Source: Candidatus Geothrix odensensis
GTDB lineage: Bacteria > Acidobacteriota > Holophagae > Holophagales > Holophagaceae
Length of the DNA stretch: 64,000 nt
Assembly (NCBI GenBank): GCA_016714685.1
Contig: JADKCH010000005.1
Coordinates: forward strand, 124,001-188,000
Direction: 5' to 3'
Notes under the pieces: generated by a model
Seen by the model: only the letters and a program-made list of their open reading frames with translations
What the model was told of the DNA's origin: nothing
Database searches by the model: none
Made by a program: the position numbers and the translations under genes
In this document: positions 25,249 to 35,099 of the stretch, in pieces
Numbering within the stretch: the first letter of the stretch is position 1
Layout of the letters: each line of letters starts with the position of its first letter

Positions 25249-25812
25249 CTACATCACGATCGTGCGGCGGGGCACGGTGGGGGTGGGATCCTGGCTGATG
25301 CGGTCCTTGCCATCGGTCTCGGCGTAGGTGTTCATCAGGTCCCACTTGCCGTACTGCATGGACAGGCGGTCGTAGGCGGCCACCTCGTAGTCCTTGCGCA
25401 GCCAGATGGCGTCCTTGGGGCAGGCCTCCTCGCACATGCCGCAGTAGATGCAGCGCAGCATGTCGATCTTGAACTGGGCCGGCCGCTTCTCCTCGAAGCC
25501 CTGGGTGATGTTCAGGTCGCTGAACTCCTCGGCCTCGATGCTGATGCAGCGGGCCGGGCAGGCCTCCTGGCACATGAAGCAGGCCACGCACTTGATGGCG
25601 CCGTCCTCGAACCGCTTGAGCTCATGGAGACCCCGGTAGCCGTCGGGCATCTCCTTCTTCATCTCCGGGTACTGGATGGTGTAGCGCTTCGAGGTCGGGG
25701 TGAAGAGCTGCTTGATGAAGTGCTCGAAGGTGATGGCCATGCCCTTCATCACCGGCCAGACGTAGGTGCGGTCCAGCCAGCTCAGTTCAGCTTTCTTGAC
25801 GACGACGCCCAT
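25249..25812 (-). CDS. nuoI: NADH-quinone oxidoreductase subunit I (2x[4Fe-4S] ferredoxin-like)
   Basis: 187 aa. Two 4Fe-4S motifs: CVACFMCQEACPARC and CIYCGMCEEACPKDA, with the conserved ITFEHFIKQLF and YPE-x-GYRGLHEL upstream. NuoI carries clusters N6a/N6b and connects the peripheral arm to the membrane arm. It is the only peripheral-type subunit in this locus; NuoA-G are not present here. Confidence 0.95.
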   Translation of the reverse strand: MGVVVKKAELSWLDRTYVWPVMKGMAITFEHFIKQLFTPTSKRYTIQYPEMKKEMPDGYRGLHELKRFEDGAIKCVACFMCQEACPARCISIEAEEFSDLNITQGFEEKRPAQFKIDMLRCIYCGMCEEACPKDAIWLRKDYEVAAYDRLSMQYGKWDLMNTYAETDGKDRISQDPTPTVPRRTIVM

Positions 25813-25822
25813 CGCCCCCCCC

Positions 25823-26899
25823 TCAGTGGCCCTGGCTCATGCGCCAGGCGTGGAAGACCAGGTTGACCATGGACAGCGGCAGCATCCGCTTCCAGCCGAG
25901 TTTCATGAGCTGGTCATAGCGGAAGCGGGGCACCGTCCAGCGGATCCAGACGAAGACCCAGGCGAAGAAGACCAGCTTCACCAGGAAGCAGGCCACGGAC
26001 AGCAGGACGGAGGGATCCTTCACGAAGGGCACCTGCCAGCCACCGAAGTAGAGCGTGGCGATGAGGGCCGAGGCCGTCATCATGTGCGAATACTCGGCCA
26101 GGGCCAGCAGGCTGTATTTCATGCTCCCGAACTCGGTGTTGAAGCCCGCCACGATCTCGCTTTCGCCCTCGGCGAAGTCGAAGGGCAGGCGGTTCGTCTC
26201 GGCGAACATGCAGGTGAAGAACACGATGAAACCCAGGGGCTGCTGGAAGACGAGCCAGTTGGGCAGGACTCCCCAAAAGGTCGTGCCGGCCTGTGCCCGG
26301 ATGATCTCAGAGGGATCGTAGCCGCCAACGCGCATGAAGATCGCGATCACGGCCAGGCTCATGCCGATCTCGTAGCTGACCATGGCGGCTGAGGACCGCA
26401 TGCCGCCGAGGATGGACCACTTGTTGTTGCTGGACCAGGCGGCCACCAGCACGCCGTAGACCGCCATGCCCCCGATGGCCAGGGGGTAGAGCATCCCCAT
26501 GCCGTTGCCGGGATCCAGCACGGAGAGGTGGTAGGTGGTGCCGCCGCTCACGAAGCTCTTGCCGAAGGGGATGACCGCGAAGCCCAGGAGGGCGGGCACG
26601 AAGGCCAGGAAGGGCGCCAGGAAGAACAGGCCCCGGTTGGCGGCAGCCGGGATCAGATCCTCCTTGAAGAACATCTTGATGCCGTCGGCCAGGATCTGGG
26701 CGAGGCCGATGATCCGGATCTTCCCGAACAGCGCGGCCCGGTTGGGCCCGATGCGATCCTGGATCATGGCCGAGCCCCGGCGCTCGACCCAGGTGAAGAT
26801 CGCCGCCAGCGACATGACGCCGGCGAAGACGATGACGACCTTCAGCACCATCCAGGCGATGGCAGGCGTCGTATGCAGCAGGCTCGCAAGCTTGTCCAT
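25823..26899 (-). CDS. nuoH: NADH-quinone oxidoreductase subunit H
   Basis: 358 aa from ATG 26899 (MDKLASLLHTTP); a longer frame is open upstream but has no better start. Signatures: FTWVERRGSAMIQDRIGPNRA, LADGIKMFFKEDLIP, ETNRLPFDFAEGESEIVAGFNTEFGSMKYSLLALAEY. Forms the quinone chamber base. First gene of the nuoH-N cluster, with 10 bp to nuoI. Confidence 0.95.
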   Translation of the reverse strand: MDKLASLLHTTPAIAWMVLKVVIVFAGVMSLAAIFTWVERRGSAMIQDRIGPNRAALFGKIRIIGLAQILADGIKMFFKEDLIPAAANRGLFFLAPFLAFVPALLGFAVIPFGKSFVSGGTTYHLSVLDPGNGMGMLYPLAIGGMAVYGVLVAAWSSNNKWSILGGMRSSAAMVSYEIGMSLAVIAIFMRVGGYDPSEIIRAQAGTTFWGVLPNWLVFQQPLGFIVFFTCMFAETNRLPFDFAEGESEIVAGFNTEFGSMKYSLLALAEYSHMMTASALIATLYFGGWQVPFVKDPSVLLSVACFLVKLVFFAWVFVWIRWTVPRFRYDQLMKLGWKRMLPLSMVNLVFHAWRMSQGH

Positions 26900-26956
26900 G
26901 GGCGGCTTCCCGGCAGGGCCGCCCGCGGGGAGGCCCAACCCATCGAGCCTAGCAGA

Positions 26957-26995
26957 GCCGCGGGCCTGCGGACACGCAGGGAAACAACCCGCGGC
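26957..26995. terminator. Nested hairpin between glnS and nuoH
   Basis: Outer 8-bp stem (26957-26964 with 26988-26995) and inner 6-bp stem (26965-26970 with 26975-26980). It lies 55 bp downstream of the glnS stop and 58 bp upstream of nuoH on the minus strand. No T-run on the minus strand. Likely ends glnS transcription, leaving little room for a nuoH promoter. Confidence 0.45.
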
Positions 26996-27049
26996 GCGCC
27001 GATGCGACCTCGGTCACAGCCCCTGGCGGCCCAGGCCGGGGAACCCCCC

Positions 27050-28759
<1,710 letters not shown>

Positions 28760-28815
28760 TTGGGCTCACAGGAAGCAAACCTTAAAGATACCAAGCCGAA
28801 GGCCACAAAAGCATT

Positions 28816-28913
28816 TGGAACCGCGAAGGATGCTAAATGGGCACCCGTGAGCGCCGTTCATCAAAGTTTCTCTTTCGTGTGCCCGAAGGGCTTTCGCGTT
28901 TTTCGCGGTTCCA
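28816..28913. repeat. Inverted repeat between glnS and proC (GGAACCGCGAA family)
   Basis: Arms 28816-28829 and 28900-28913 pair (TGGAACCGCGAA core, about 12 of 14 positions). A related single arm (TTGGAACCGCAAGGGACGC) recurs at 29767 just upstream of proC, so proC is flanked by two partial copies. A second repeat family in this genome's gaps, distinct in sequence from the ACCACGAAGAC family but alike in arrangement. Confidence 0.6.
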
Positions 28914-28925
28914 GTCTTTCTGGTT

Positions 28926-29741
28926 CTACCCCAGCCCCGCCGCCACCTGCGTCGCGCGCTCGATGCCCCGCGCCACGACGGAGCGGATGCGGCCGTCCTC
29001 CAGCACCATCAGGCCCGCGATGGTGCAACCGGCCGGGGTGGTCACCTCGTCCTTGAGGGCGGCGGGGTGACGGCCCGTCTCCAGCACCATGGAAGCGGCG
29101 CCCAGGGTCATCTGGGCGGCCAGTTCCACGGCCACGGCCCGGGGGAGGCCGCACTGGACGCCGCCCTCGGCCAGGGATTCCAGGATGACGAACATGAAGG
29201 CCGGTCCGCTGGCGCTGAGGCCGGTGACGGCATCCATGTGCTTCTCGTCCAGGTCCATGACCCGGCCCAGGGGCTCGAAGAGGGCCCGGGCGGCGGCCAG
29301 CTGGGCCTCGGTCACGCCCTTGCCTGGGGCCAGCACCGTCATGCCCTTGCGGATGGCGCAGGGCGTGTTGGGCATGGCCCGGACCAGGGGCGTGGCCCCG
29401 GGCGTGTGGTCCGCGAGGAAGGCCAGGGTGGTGCCCGCGGCGATGGAGACCACCAGGGGCCGGTGCCCCAGGGCCCCGGCCGCCGTCAGGCCATCCAGCA
29501 GGTCCTTCAGCTCCCTGGGCTTCACGCAGAGCAGCACGACCTCGGCCTCCCGGGCCGCCGCCTCTGCCTCGCGGGACAGCCGGATGCCCAGGGCCTCCGC
29601 TCGCGCCTTGCCGGCGGCCGGGTGGAGGTCGACCGCATGGATGAGGCCGGCCGGGTAGCCCGAGGCCTCCACCAGGCCGGCGCTGATGGCCTGGCCCATG
29701 GTGCCGAAGCCGAGGATGGCGAGCTTGGGATGCTGGCTCAT
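28926..29741 (-). CDS. proC: Pyrroline-5-carboxylate reductase
   Basis: 271 aa from ATG 29741 behind GGGAGCACCC; an in-frame ATG 19 codons earlier lies in the repeat and is rejected. Rossmann start KLAILGFGTMGQAISAGL, LLCVKPRELKDLL, VSIAAGTTLAFLADHTP, VRAMPNTPCAIRKGMTVLAPG and the C-terminal dimer signature DAVTGLSASGPAFMFVILESLAEGGVQCGLPRAVAVELAAQM. Final step of proline biosynthesis with NAD(P)H. Intact. Confidence 0.95.
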   Translation of the reverse strand: MSQHPKLAILGFGTMGQAISAGLVEASGYPAGLIHAVDLHPAAGKARAEALGIRLSREAEAAAREAEVVLLCVKPRELKDLLDGLTAAGALGHRPLVVSIAAGTTLAFLADHTPGATPLVRAMPNTPCAIRKGMTVLAPGKGVTEAQLAAARALFEPLGRVMDLDEKHMDAVTGLSASGPAFMFVILESLAEGGVQCGLPRAVAVELAAQMTLGAASMVLETGRHPAALKDEVTTPAGCTIAGLMVLEDGRIRSVVARGIERATQVAAGLG

Positions 29742-29865
29742 GGGTGCTCCCGAAACAGAAAGGGCCTTGGAACCGCAAGGGACGCTGATGAAATACAATC
29801 CCCTACTTTATCTGCGGCATCAGCGGTTTATTGGCCTTCATCCGGGTGGGCCAATGGAAGGAGGG
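29742..29865. other. Gap with single repeat arm upstream of proC
   Basis: 124 bp holding a GGAACCGC-type repeat arm (29767-29785) and an AT-richer patch (AAATACAATCCCCTACTTTATC at 29791-29812 region) that is a candidate proC promoter area on the minus strand. A short near-palindrome TGCGGCATCAGCGG lies at 29813-29826. Confidence 0.35.
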
Positions 29866-30210
29866 CTACTGGTCCCGCCCCTGCCCCAGGGTCCACCAGG
29901 CGCAGTCCTCCAACCCGGACACGACGAAGCCCTGCTGCATCTCGGAGATGCGCTGGACCTGGGTGCGGACGGCCGTGTGGAAGCCCGTGGTCACTTCGCC
30001 GGGTCCCGACTTCACGCCGAAGTAGAAGTCGGACTGCTCGAGGCCGAGCCGCAGCACCGTCTCCTGGAGGGCCTGCCGGTGGTCCAGCCCCTCGGGGATG
30101 CCCTGGATCACCTGCAGGGTATCGTCGGCGATGATCGTGGGCGCATAGTCTGCGGCGCCCTGGTCCTCCAGCACCGCGAGGGTGATGTGGGTGAACTCGT
30201 CCAGGTCCAT
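29866..30210 (-). CDS. Conserved-looking small protein of unknown function, coupled to gltX
   Basis: 114 aa from the ATG at 30210, which overlaps the gltX stop as TGATG; an in-frame GTG 3 codons earlier is possible. Acidic, soluble, no signal or membrane segment: MDLDEFTHITLAVLEDQG..., mixed alpha/beta with FYFGVKSGPGEVTTGFH and ending CAWWTLGQGRDQ. Codon use is like its neighbours, so it is likely real. I do not recognise a family. Translational coupling suggests it is made with GltX. Confidence 0.6.
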   Translation of the reverse strand: MDLDEFTHITLAVLEDQGAADYAPTIIADDTLQVIQGIPEGLDHRQALQETVLRLGLEQSDFYFGVKSGPGEVTTGFHTAVRTQVQRISEMQQGFVVSGLEDCAWWTLGQGRDQ

Positions 30211-31679
30211 CAGAGCCACGCCTGAAGCCGGGCCAGGACCTCGTCCCGGCCCAGGAGCATGAGCGTGTCGAAGATGCCCGGGCTGACGGGCCTGCCGCAG
30301 AGGGCCACGCGGAGGGCCTGGGCCAGGTCCTTGGTCTTGAGGCCGTGGCGTTCGAGGATGGCCGCGAAGGACGCCTCCAGGGCATCATGAGCATAATCCG
30401 TCAGGGCGGCCACCTCGGCGAGGGCCGGCTTGACGGCGGCCGTCATGAACTTCTCCACGGCCTTCTCATCGAACGCGGCGGGTCGCTCGAAGGTGAAGCG
30501 CAGGGCCTCGGCCATGTCGGTGAGCGACTTGCCCTTCTGGGTGCACTGGATGGCCTGGGCCTTCCAGGCCTCCGCCTTGCCCTGCCAGGCCTCGGGCATG
30601 AAGGGCCGCAGGTGCGGCTCCAGTTCCTGCCAGGGGGCGCTGGATGAGCTTCTGGTTCAGCCACTGGAGCTTGTCCATGTCAAAGCGGGCGGCGCTCTTC
30701 TGGCAGTCCGCCAGGTCGAAGAGCTGGATCATCTGCTCATCGGTGAGCAGCTCCTCCTCGGCGCTCTCTACGGCCCTGCCGTCTATCTTCGGCGTCCAGG
30801 AGAGCCGGGCCAGGGCCAGGCGCACGGCGGAGGGCAGCAGGCCCATGGCCTGGTACTCCGTGATGCTGGTGGCGCCGTGGCGCTTGCTGAGCTTGGCGCC
30901 GTCCGCGCCCAGGATCATGGGCACGTGGGCGAAGGCCGGCAGTTCGGTGCCGAAGGCCGCGAAGAGGGGGATCTGCTTGGGCGTGTTGTTGAGGTGGTCG
31001 TCGCCGCGGATCACGTGGGTCACTTCCATGTGGGTGTCGTCCACCACCACGCAGAAGTTGTAGGTGGGCACGCCGATCTCGCCGGGGCCATCGCCGGTGC
31101 GGGCGATGATCCAGTCGTCCAGGCTGTCCGCGGGGAAGCGGGTGTCACCCTTGATGAGGTCGGGCACCACGATGTCGCCGGACTCCGGGCATCCGGAAGC
31201 GGATGGCGGCCGGCTCGCTGGCGTCGTGGTTGGCGACCGCGCAGCCCTGCCGCGGTCAAGGCCCCGGTTATGCTGGAACACCTTGCCCCGCGGCCTCCAC
31301 GGTCTTGCGGCGTTCCTCGATGGCCTCGCCGGAGCAGCGGCAGCGGTAGGCCAGGTTCTGTCCAGCAGCTCCTGGATCTTGGCGCGGTAGAGATCCATGC
31401 GCTGCATCTGGCGGTAGGGGCCATGGGGGCCCCTCCACTGGCTGGGGTCACCCACCACCGGGCCCTCGTCCCAGCCCAGGCCGCACCAGGCCATGCCCTC
31501 CTCGATGATGCGGATGTTGTCGTCGGTGCTGCGGGAGAGGTCGGTGTCCTCGATGCGCAGAATGAAGCGACCGCCGTGCTTGCGGGCAAAGAGCCAGCAG
31601 AACAGGGCCGTGCGCACCCGCCGATGTGGAGCATGCCCGTGGGCGAAGGGGCGAAGCGGGTGACGATCTGGCGGGACAT
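30210..31679 (-). CDS. gltX: Glutamyl-tRNA synthetase, broken by several frameshifts
   Basis: Start ATG 31679 (MSRQIVTRFAPSPTGMLHIGG, the HIGH motif) then a lost G near 31620 shifts into VRTALFCWLFARKHGGRFILRIEDTDLSR. Between about 31200 and 31375 the frame is scrambled by two or more compensating indels (one other frame reads NLAYRCRCSGEAIEERRKTVEA, another VANHDASEPAAIRFRMP). The middle frame continues with GDIVVPDLIKGD, HVIRGDDHLNNTPKQI and the KMSKS-type KLSKRHGA; a further shift near 30640 leads to the C-terminal anticodon domain ending RLQAWL. Reassembled length ~485 aa fits GltX. This is normally essential, so I take the breaks as sequence error. No second gltX in the window. Confidence 0.85.
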
Positions 31680-31767
31680 GGCGGGGCCTCGAATCAAACC
31701 TACAGTTTGCCCCAAAGTGCGCAGACTGCGTCCGCGCGTTAACGAAAAACGCGCAACGTTTCCCGCC

Positions 31768-32647
31768 CTACTTGATGTAGAGCTTCAGCCGGATCTCCAC
31801 CGGGAGTCGCCGCTGAAGAGGCTGCGGTCGAGCACCACCGGGACTTCCACCACGCTGCTGTGGGGCATGTGTCCCGGGCCGGGGCGTGGGGATGGGCCGG
31901 CGGGCCGGATTCCACGGGGATCTCGTCGATCTCCTCCAGGAGCTCGCCAGCAGAGAGTTCCTCCACCTCCAGGGGCTTGGTGGATTCGACGGCAGGGGGC
32001 GGGGCCTGGGGCGGCGGCCCGCCCAGAAAGACGGGGGGCTCTTCCACCACGCCGCCGCCGTATTTCTCGGCGAGGCTCTTCAGCACCAGCTTGGCCACCC
32101 CCGTGAGGGTCTCCCGACGCCTTCACCCCGCATGGCGCAGGCCTCGAAGGTGGGCGCGCCGAAGAGGGGTTGATCTCTCCCGCTCCAGGGTCTCCACCGG
32201 CAGGGCGTTGGGCGTATCCCGCTTGTTCCACTGGATGACGTGGGGGATCTTCTCCAGTTCCCCGCCCTGGTCGCGCAGGTTGGTGATCAGGTTCTGGAAG
32301 CTCTCCTTGTTGCTCTCCAGGGCCGGGGCCTGGGAGTCGGCCACGAACACCACCGCGTCGGCGCCGCGGAGCACCAGCTTGCGGGTGGCGTCATAGAAGA
32401 CCTGACCCGGGACTGTGTACAGCTGGATCCGGGTCTTCATGCCCCGGATGGTGCCGAGCTCGATGGGCAGGAAGTCGAAGAAGAGGGTGCGGTCCGTCTG
32501 GGTGGCCAGGGAGAGCATCTTGCCGCGCCCATCGCCGGGCAGCGTGTCATAGACATGCTGGAGGTTGGTGGTCTTCCCACACAGGCCGGGGCCGTAGTAG
32601 ACGATCTTGGCCGTCAACTCCTTGGTGGCCGCGTTGAAAAGCACCAT
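31768..32647 (-). CDS. mglA: MglA-like small GTPase with proline-rich C-terminal extension, frameshifted
   Basis: Start ATG 32647: MVLFNAATKELTAKIVYYGPG. G1 GPGLCGKTTNLQ, switch-II region TVPGQVFYDATR (MglA-type instead of DxxGQ), G4 WNKRDTPN. Indels near 32170 (extra bases before INPLFGAPTFEACAMRG) and 32115 (one base short before ETLTGVAKLVLKSLAEKYGGG) break the frame, and another near 31800 precedes VEIRLKLYIK and the TAG at 31768. MglA proteins are ~195 aa and end near the KLVL helix; here ~95 more residues follow (Pro-rich VFLGGPPPQAPPP, acidic VEELSAGELLEEIDEIP, then a beta-like tail). MglA GTPases set cell polarity and drive gliding or twitching. No MglB partner is adjacent. Confidence 0.8.
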
Positions 32648-32794
32648 GCCTGCACCTTGTCTCGTGGGGGAAGATTGGCGGGTCCGCCTCGACCCGTCAA
32701 GAAAGAAGCGTCATTCGCGCGCCCTCCCCAACCTATCCCGACGACGCCGGGATTGCGGTACACTTCGGCCCATCCCACCTTCCCGAGGGTCCCC

Positions 32795-33781
32795 ATGGCC
32801 AAACTGCTGGTTCACGAAAGCGCGGGCATCCGCGAATTCGAAATCATCGACAACGAAGTCCACATGGGCCGGGAGCTGGACAACACACTGCGACTGCCCG
32901 ATCCCAGCATCAGCCGCCACCACTGCGTGATCCGCAAGGTGGGTGGAGGCTTCGAGATCCAGGACCTGCAGAGCAGCAATGGCGTGCTGGTGAATGGCAA
33001 CCGCGTGCAGGCCTCCCCCTTGCGGGATGGAGACCGCATCACCCTGGGCCAGGTGCAGCTCACCTTCCAGGATCCCCGGCCCGAGGTCGCTGCCACCGTG
33101 GCCATCAGCGCCATGGAGGCCCCTCCGCCCAGCGGCACCGTGCGCATGTCCGCCGATCAGCTGGCCGCCATCCACGCCGGCAAGGCCCCGCTGGAGGACG
33201 AGCCCAAGATCCAGATCCAGAACCAAGTGGCCACCGGCCCGGTGCCCTCGGCCCCAGGGCCATTCCGCCAGTGGCGCCGCCGCCCCAGGCCCGAGCCCAT
33301 CGCTCCCCCCGCCACCAGCGGGCCCATGCCGGCCTTCCTCGCCGCCTACCTGCCGCCCATTCCGGATGATGCCCAGCCCACCGGAGAACGGGGCGACTTC
33401 CTGACCCGCTTCGTGGCCGTCCTCCTGGATGTGGTGCCGCTCATCGGGCTCTACATCGTGGCCTTCGTGCTGGCCTTCGTGCCCCTGGTGGGCTGCCTCG
33501 TCTTCCCTCTGATCGGTCTGCTTGGCTTCGCCTACACCTTCCTCTTCATCCCCTACTGCGAGAGCCACTTCGGGGGGTCCTTCGGCAAGAAGATCATGAA
33601 GCTGCGCATCGTCCCGGAGGACGACCCCAACGGCCGCATCGACCTCGGAACCGCCATCCTGCGGCAGGTGGGCCACATCCTGAACTTCACCGTCGGCTAC
33701 CTCCCTGGTCCTCGGCGGCGATCGACAAGGCACGTCGGCGACATGATCAGCAAGTCGGTCTGCATCAAAGTCGATCGGTGA
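32795..33781 (+). CDS. FHA domain protein with C-terminal RDD membrane domain
   Basis: 328 aa from ATG 32795 (CCCGAGGGTCCCC upstream). Residues ~1-95 form an FHA phosphothreonine-binding domain: VHMGRELDNTLRLPDPSISRHHCVIRK, DLQSSNGVLVNGNRV. A ~90-residue linker follows, and residues ~195-320 are an RDD domain (GDFLTRFVAVLLDVVPLIGLYIVAFVLAF, FGGSFGKKIMKLRIVPED) with three to four membrane helices. The last 30 residues (YLPGPRRRSTRHVGDM) look slightly disturbed, perhaps by compensating indels. Likely recruits phosphorylated partners to the membrane. Divergent from the MglA-like gene, 147 bp apart, sharing a promoter region. Confidence 0.85.
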   Translation: MAKLLVHESAGIREFEIIDNEVHMGRELDNTLRLPDPSISRHHCVIRKVGGGFEIQDLQSSNGVLVNGNRVQASPLRDGDRITLGQVQLTFQDPRPEVAATVAISAMEAPPPSGTVRMSADQLAAIHAGKAPLEDEPKIQIQNQVATGPVPSAPGPFRQWRRRPRPEPIAPPATSGPMPAFLAAYLPPIPDDAQPTGERGDFLTRFVAVLLDVVPLIGLYIVAFVLAFVPLVGCLVFPLIGLLGFAYTFLFIPYCESHFGGSFGKKIMKLRIVPEDDPNGRIDLGTAILRQVGHILNFTVGYLPGPRRRSTRHVGDMISKSVCIKVDR

Positions 33782-33796
33782 TGGCAGCAGGAACCC

Positions 33797-33826
33797 GGAA
33801 GGCGCCCGCACCCGCGGGCGTCTTCC
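33797..33826 (+). terminator. Hairpin after FHA-RDD gene
   Basis: 13-bp stem with one mismatch (33797-33809 with 33814-33826), followed by GTTTGG. Starts 16 bases after the FHA-RDD stop and 20 bases before the dcd start. Confidence 0.6.
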
Positions 33827-33845
33827 GTTTGGCGCAGGAGGTCCC

Positions 33846-34386
33846 GTGATCCTCACCGGAAGGCAGATCCTCGAGGCGAAGGCCAAGGGGCAGATCCGCA
33901 TCGATCCCTGGCAGGACGCCCAGCTCAACCCTGAACAGCTACAACCTGCGCCTGGGCGAGGATCTGGCGGTCTACACCGATCACGAGCTGGACATGGCCA
34001 AGCCCAATGGCATCGAGTTCCTGAAGATCCCCGCCGAAGGACTGCTCCTGCAGCCCGGGAAGCTGTACCTGGGCCGCACGCTCGAATACACCGAGACCCG
34101 GGGCATGGTGCCCATGCTGGAGGGCCGCAGCAGCGTGGGGCGCCTGGGCCTCTTCGTCCATGTCACCGCCGGCTTCGGCGACATCGGCTTCTGCGGCTAC
34201 TGGACCCTGGAGATCAGCTGCATCCAGCCCGTGCGCATCTACGCCGGCGTGGCCATCTGCCAGATCTTCTACCACACCGTCAGCGGCGACTTCGACAGCT
34301 ACAGCTCCGGCAAGTACCAGCACAATTCGGGCATCCAGCCGTCCATGCTGTGGAAGGACTTCGTGAAGGACCCGGATCAGGCCTGA
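33846..34386 (+). CDS. dcd: dCTP deaminase, one frameshift
   Basis: GTG start at 33846 (GCAGGAGGTCCC upstream), MILTGRQILEAKAKGQIRIDPW. One extra base near 33930 separates DAQLNP from NSYNLRLGEDLAVYTDHELD in the next frame, which carries on to TGA 34386. About 179 aa. Catalytic core LEGRSSVGRLGLFVHVTAGFG and GYWTLEI with the expected Arg-Ser-Ser and Glu. Converts dCTP to dUTP for dTTP synthesis. Conserved metabolic gene, so the indel is probably a sequence error. Confidence 0.88.
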
Positions 34387-34703
34387 GTCCGCAACACCCA
34401 GAGCCAGTTGGCGGCCAGGGCCGTCAATCCGATCCCCAGGGCCACCTTCTGTTCCCGGGAAGACAGCCCCACCCGGAGCGCCCGTCCCGTGACCAGGCGC
34501 AGGCCGAACACCAGCCCGCCCCCCAGCAGGCCGAGGGTCACCAGGGGGTTGAACCAGAAGGCCGCACGCCAGTCCCCCTGCCCCAACCCCAGCACCACCC
34601 GCGTGCTGCCGCAGGTGGGGCAGGGATGGCCGGTGAGGCGGTGGAGCAGGCACGTCTCCAGCTGCTGGCCGCCACGACGTTCCAGCAGAATCCCCAGTGC
34701 CAC
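34377..34703 (-). CDS. DUF2752 membrane protein (N-terminus uncertain)
   Basis: At least 108 aa. DUF2752 hallmark HPCPTCGSTRVVLGLGQGDWRAAFWFNPLVTLGLLGG with the CPxCGxTR motif, then a final helix. In the same frame upstream an additional hydrophobic stretch (CLPVWAAVALGLWLLLVALGIL) has no ATG, GTG or TTG before an upstream stop at about 34790, so the annotated GTG at 34703 probably truncates the first helix, and an indel may have removed the start. Function unknown; usually next to small DUF4190/TM2-like proteins, as here. Its end overlaps dcd by 10 bp, convergent. Confidence 0.75.
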   Translation of the reverse strand: MALGILLERRGGQQLETCLLHRLTGHPCPTCGSTRVVLGLGQGDWRAAFWFNPLVTLGLLGGGLVFGLRLVTGRALRVGLSSREQKVALGIGLTALAANWLWVLRTQA

Positions 34704-34830
34704 CAGGAGCAGCCAGAGGCCGAGGGCTACGGCAGCCCAGACCGGCAGGCAGCCCGAGTGCCGGCCCAGGTGGACTTCACGAGATCACTGACCGCTCAGG
34801 GCCCCGAGGGCCGCCAGACCCCCGAAAAGA

Positions 34831-35099
34831 TCACCCGAGGATGGCGAGGATGGTGAAAACGGCGGCCGATGATGCCAGGATCTTCCCGGCCTTGGCGCAC
34901 CACATCACCCACTGGGGCCATCGCCCCTCGGCCGGGCAGCCTTCAGGTCGCTGGTCAGGGTATGGCCCAGGCGAGATCCAAGATCGCGCGGCGGGTGCCG
35001 AGAATGCCAAAGACCAGCAGCATCCGCCGTTGCGCCCTTGACGGGGGCGTGGACTGGAAGTCGTTCCTCGGGTGGCTCCTGCGACCGGCTCGCCGGCAT
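34831..35099 (-). CDS. DUF4190-like small membrane protein, broken by frameshifts
   Basis: Pieces in three frames assemble into a protein of about 90 aa: ATG 35099 MPASRSQEPPEERLPVHAP, then RRMLLVFGILG...AILDLAWAI, then SDLKAA, then GRWPQWVMWCAKAGKILASSAAVFTILAILG and stop. The order (first helix, D-L-K-A, short loop, AGKI, second helix) matches DUF4190/CCC-motif membrane proteins with DLKxxRxGxMDPxGxxxTxAGKIxGIIG. At least two indels. Lies directly before the DUF2752 gene, which is a common pairing. Function unknown. Confidence 0.5.

Noticed and set aside
28760..28925. Gene between glnS and proC
   Set aside because: Only repeat arms and short frames without ribosome sites.
30210..31679. gltX as a real pseudogene
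   Set aside because: All motifs are present in one frame or another and the gene is normally essential; error in sequence is simpler.
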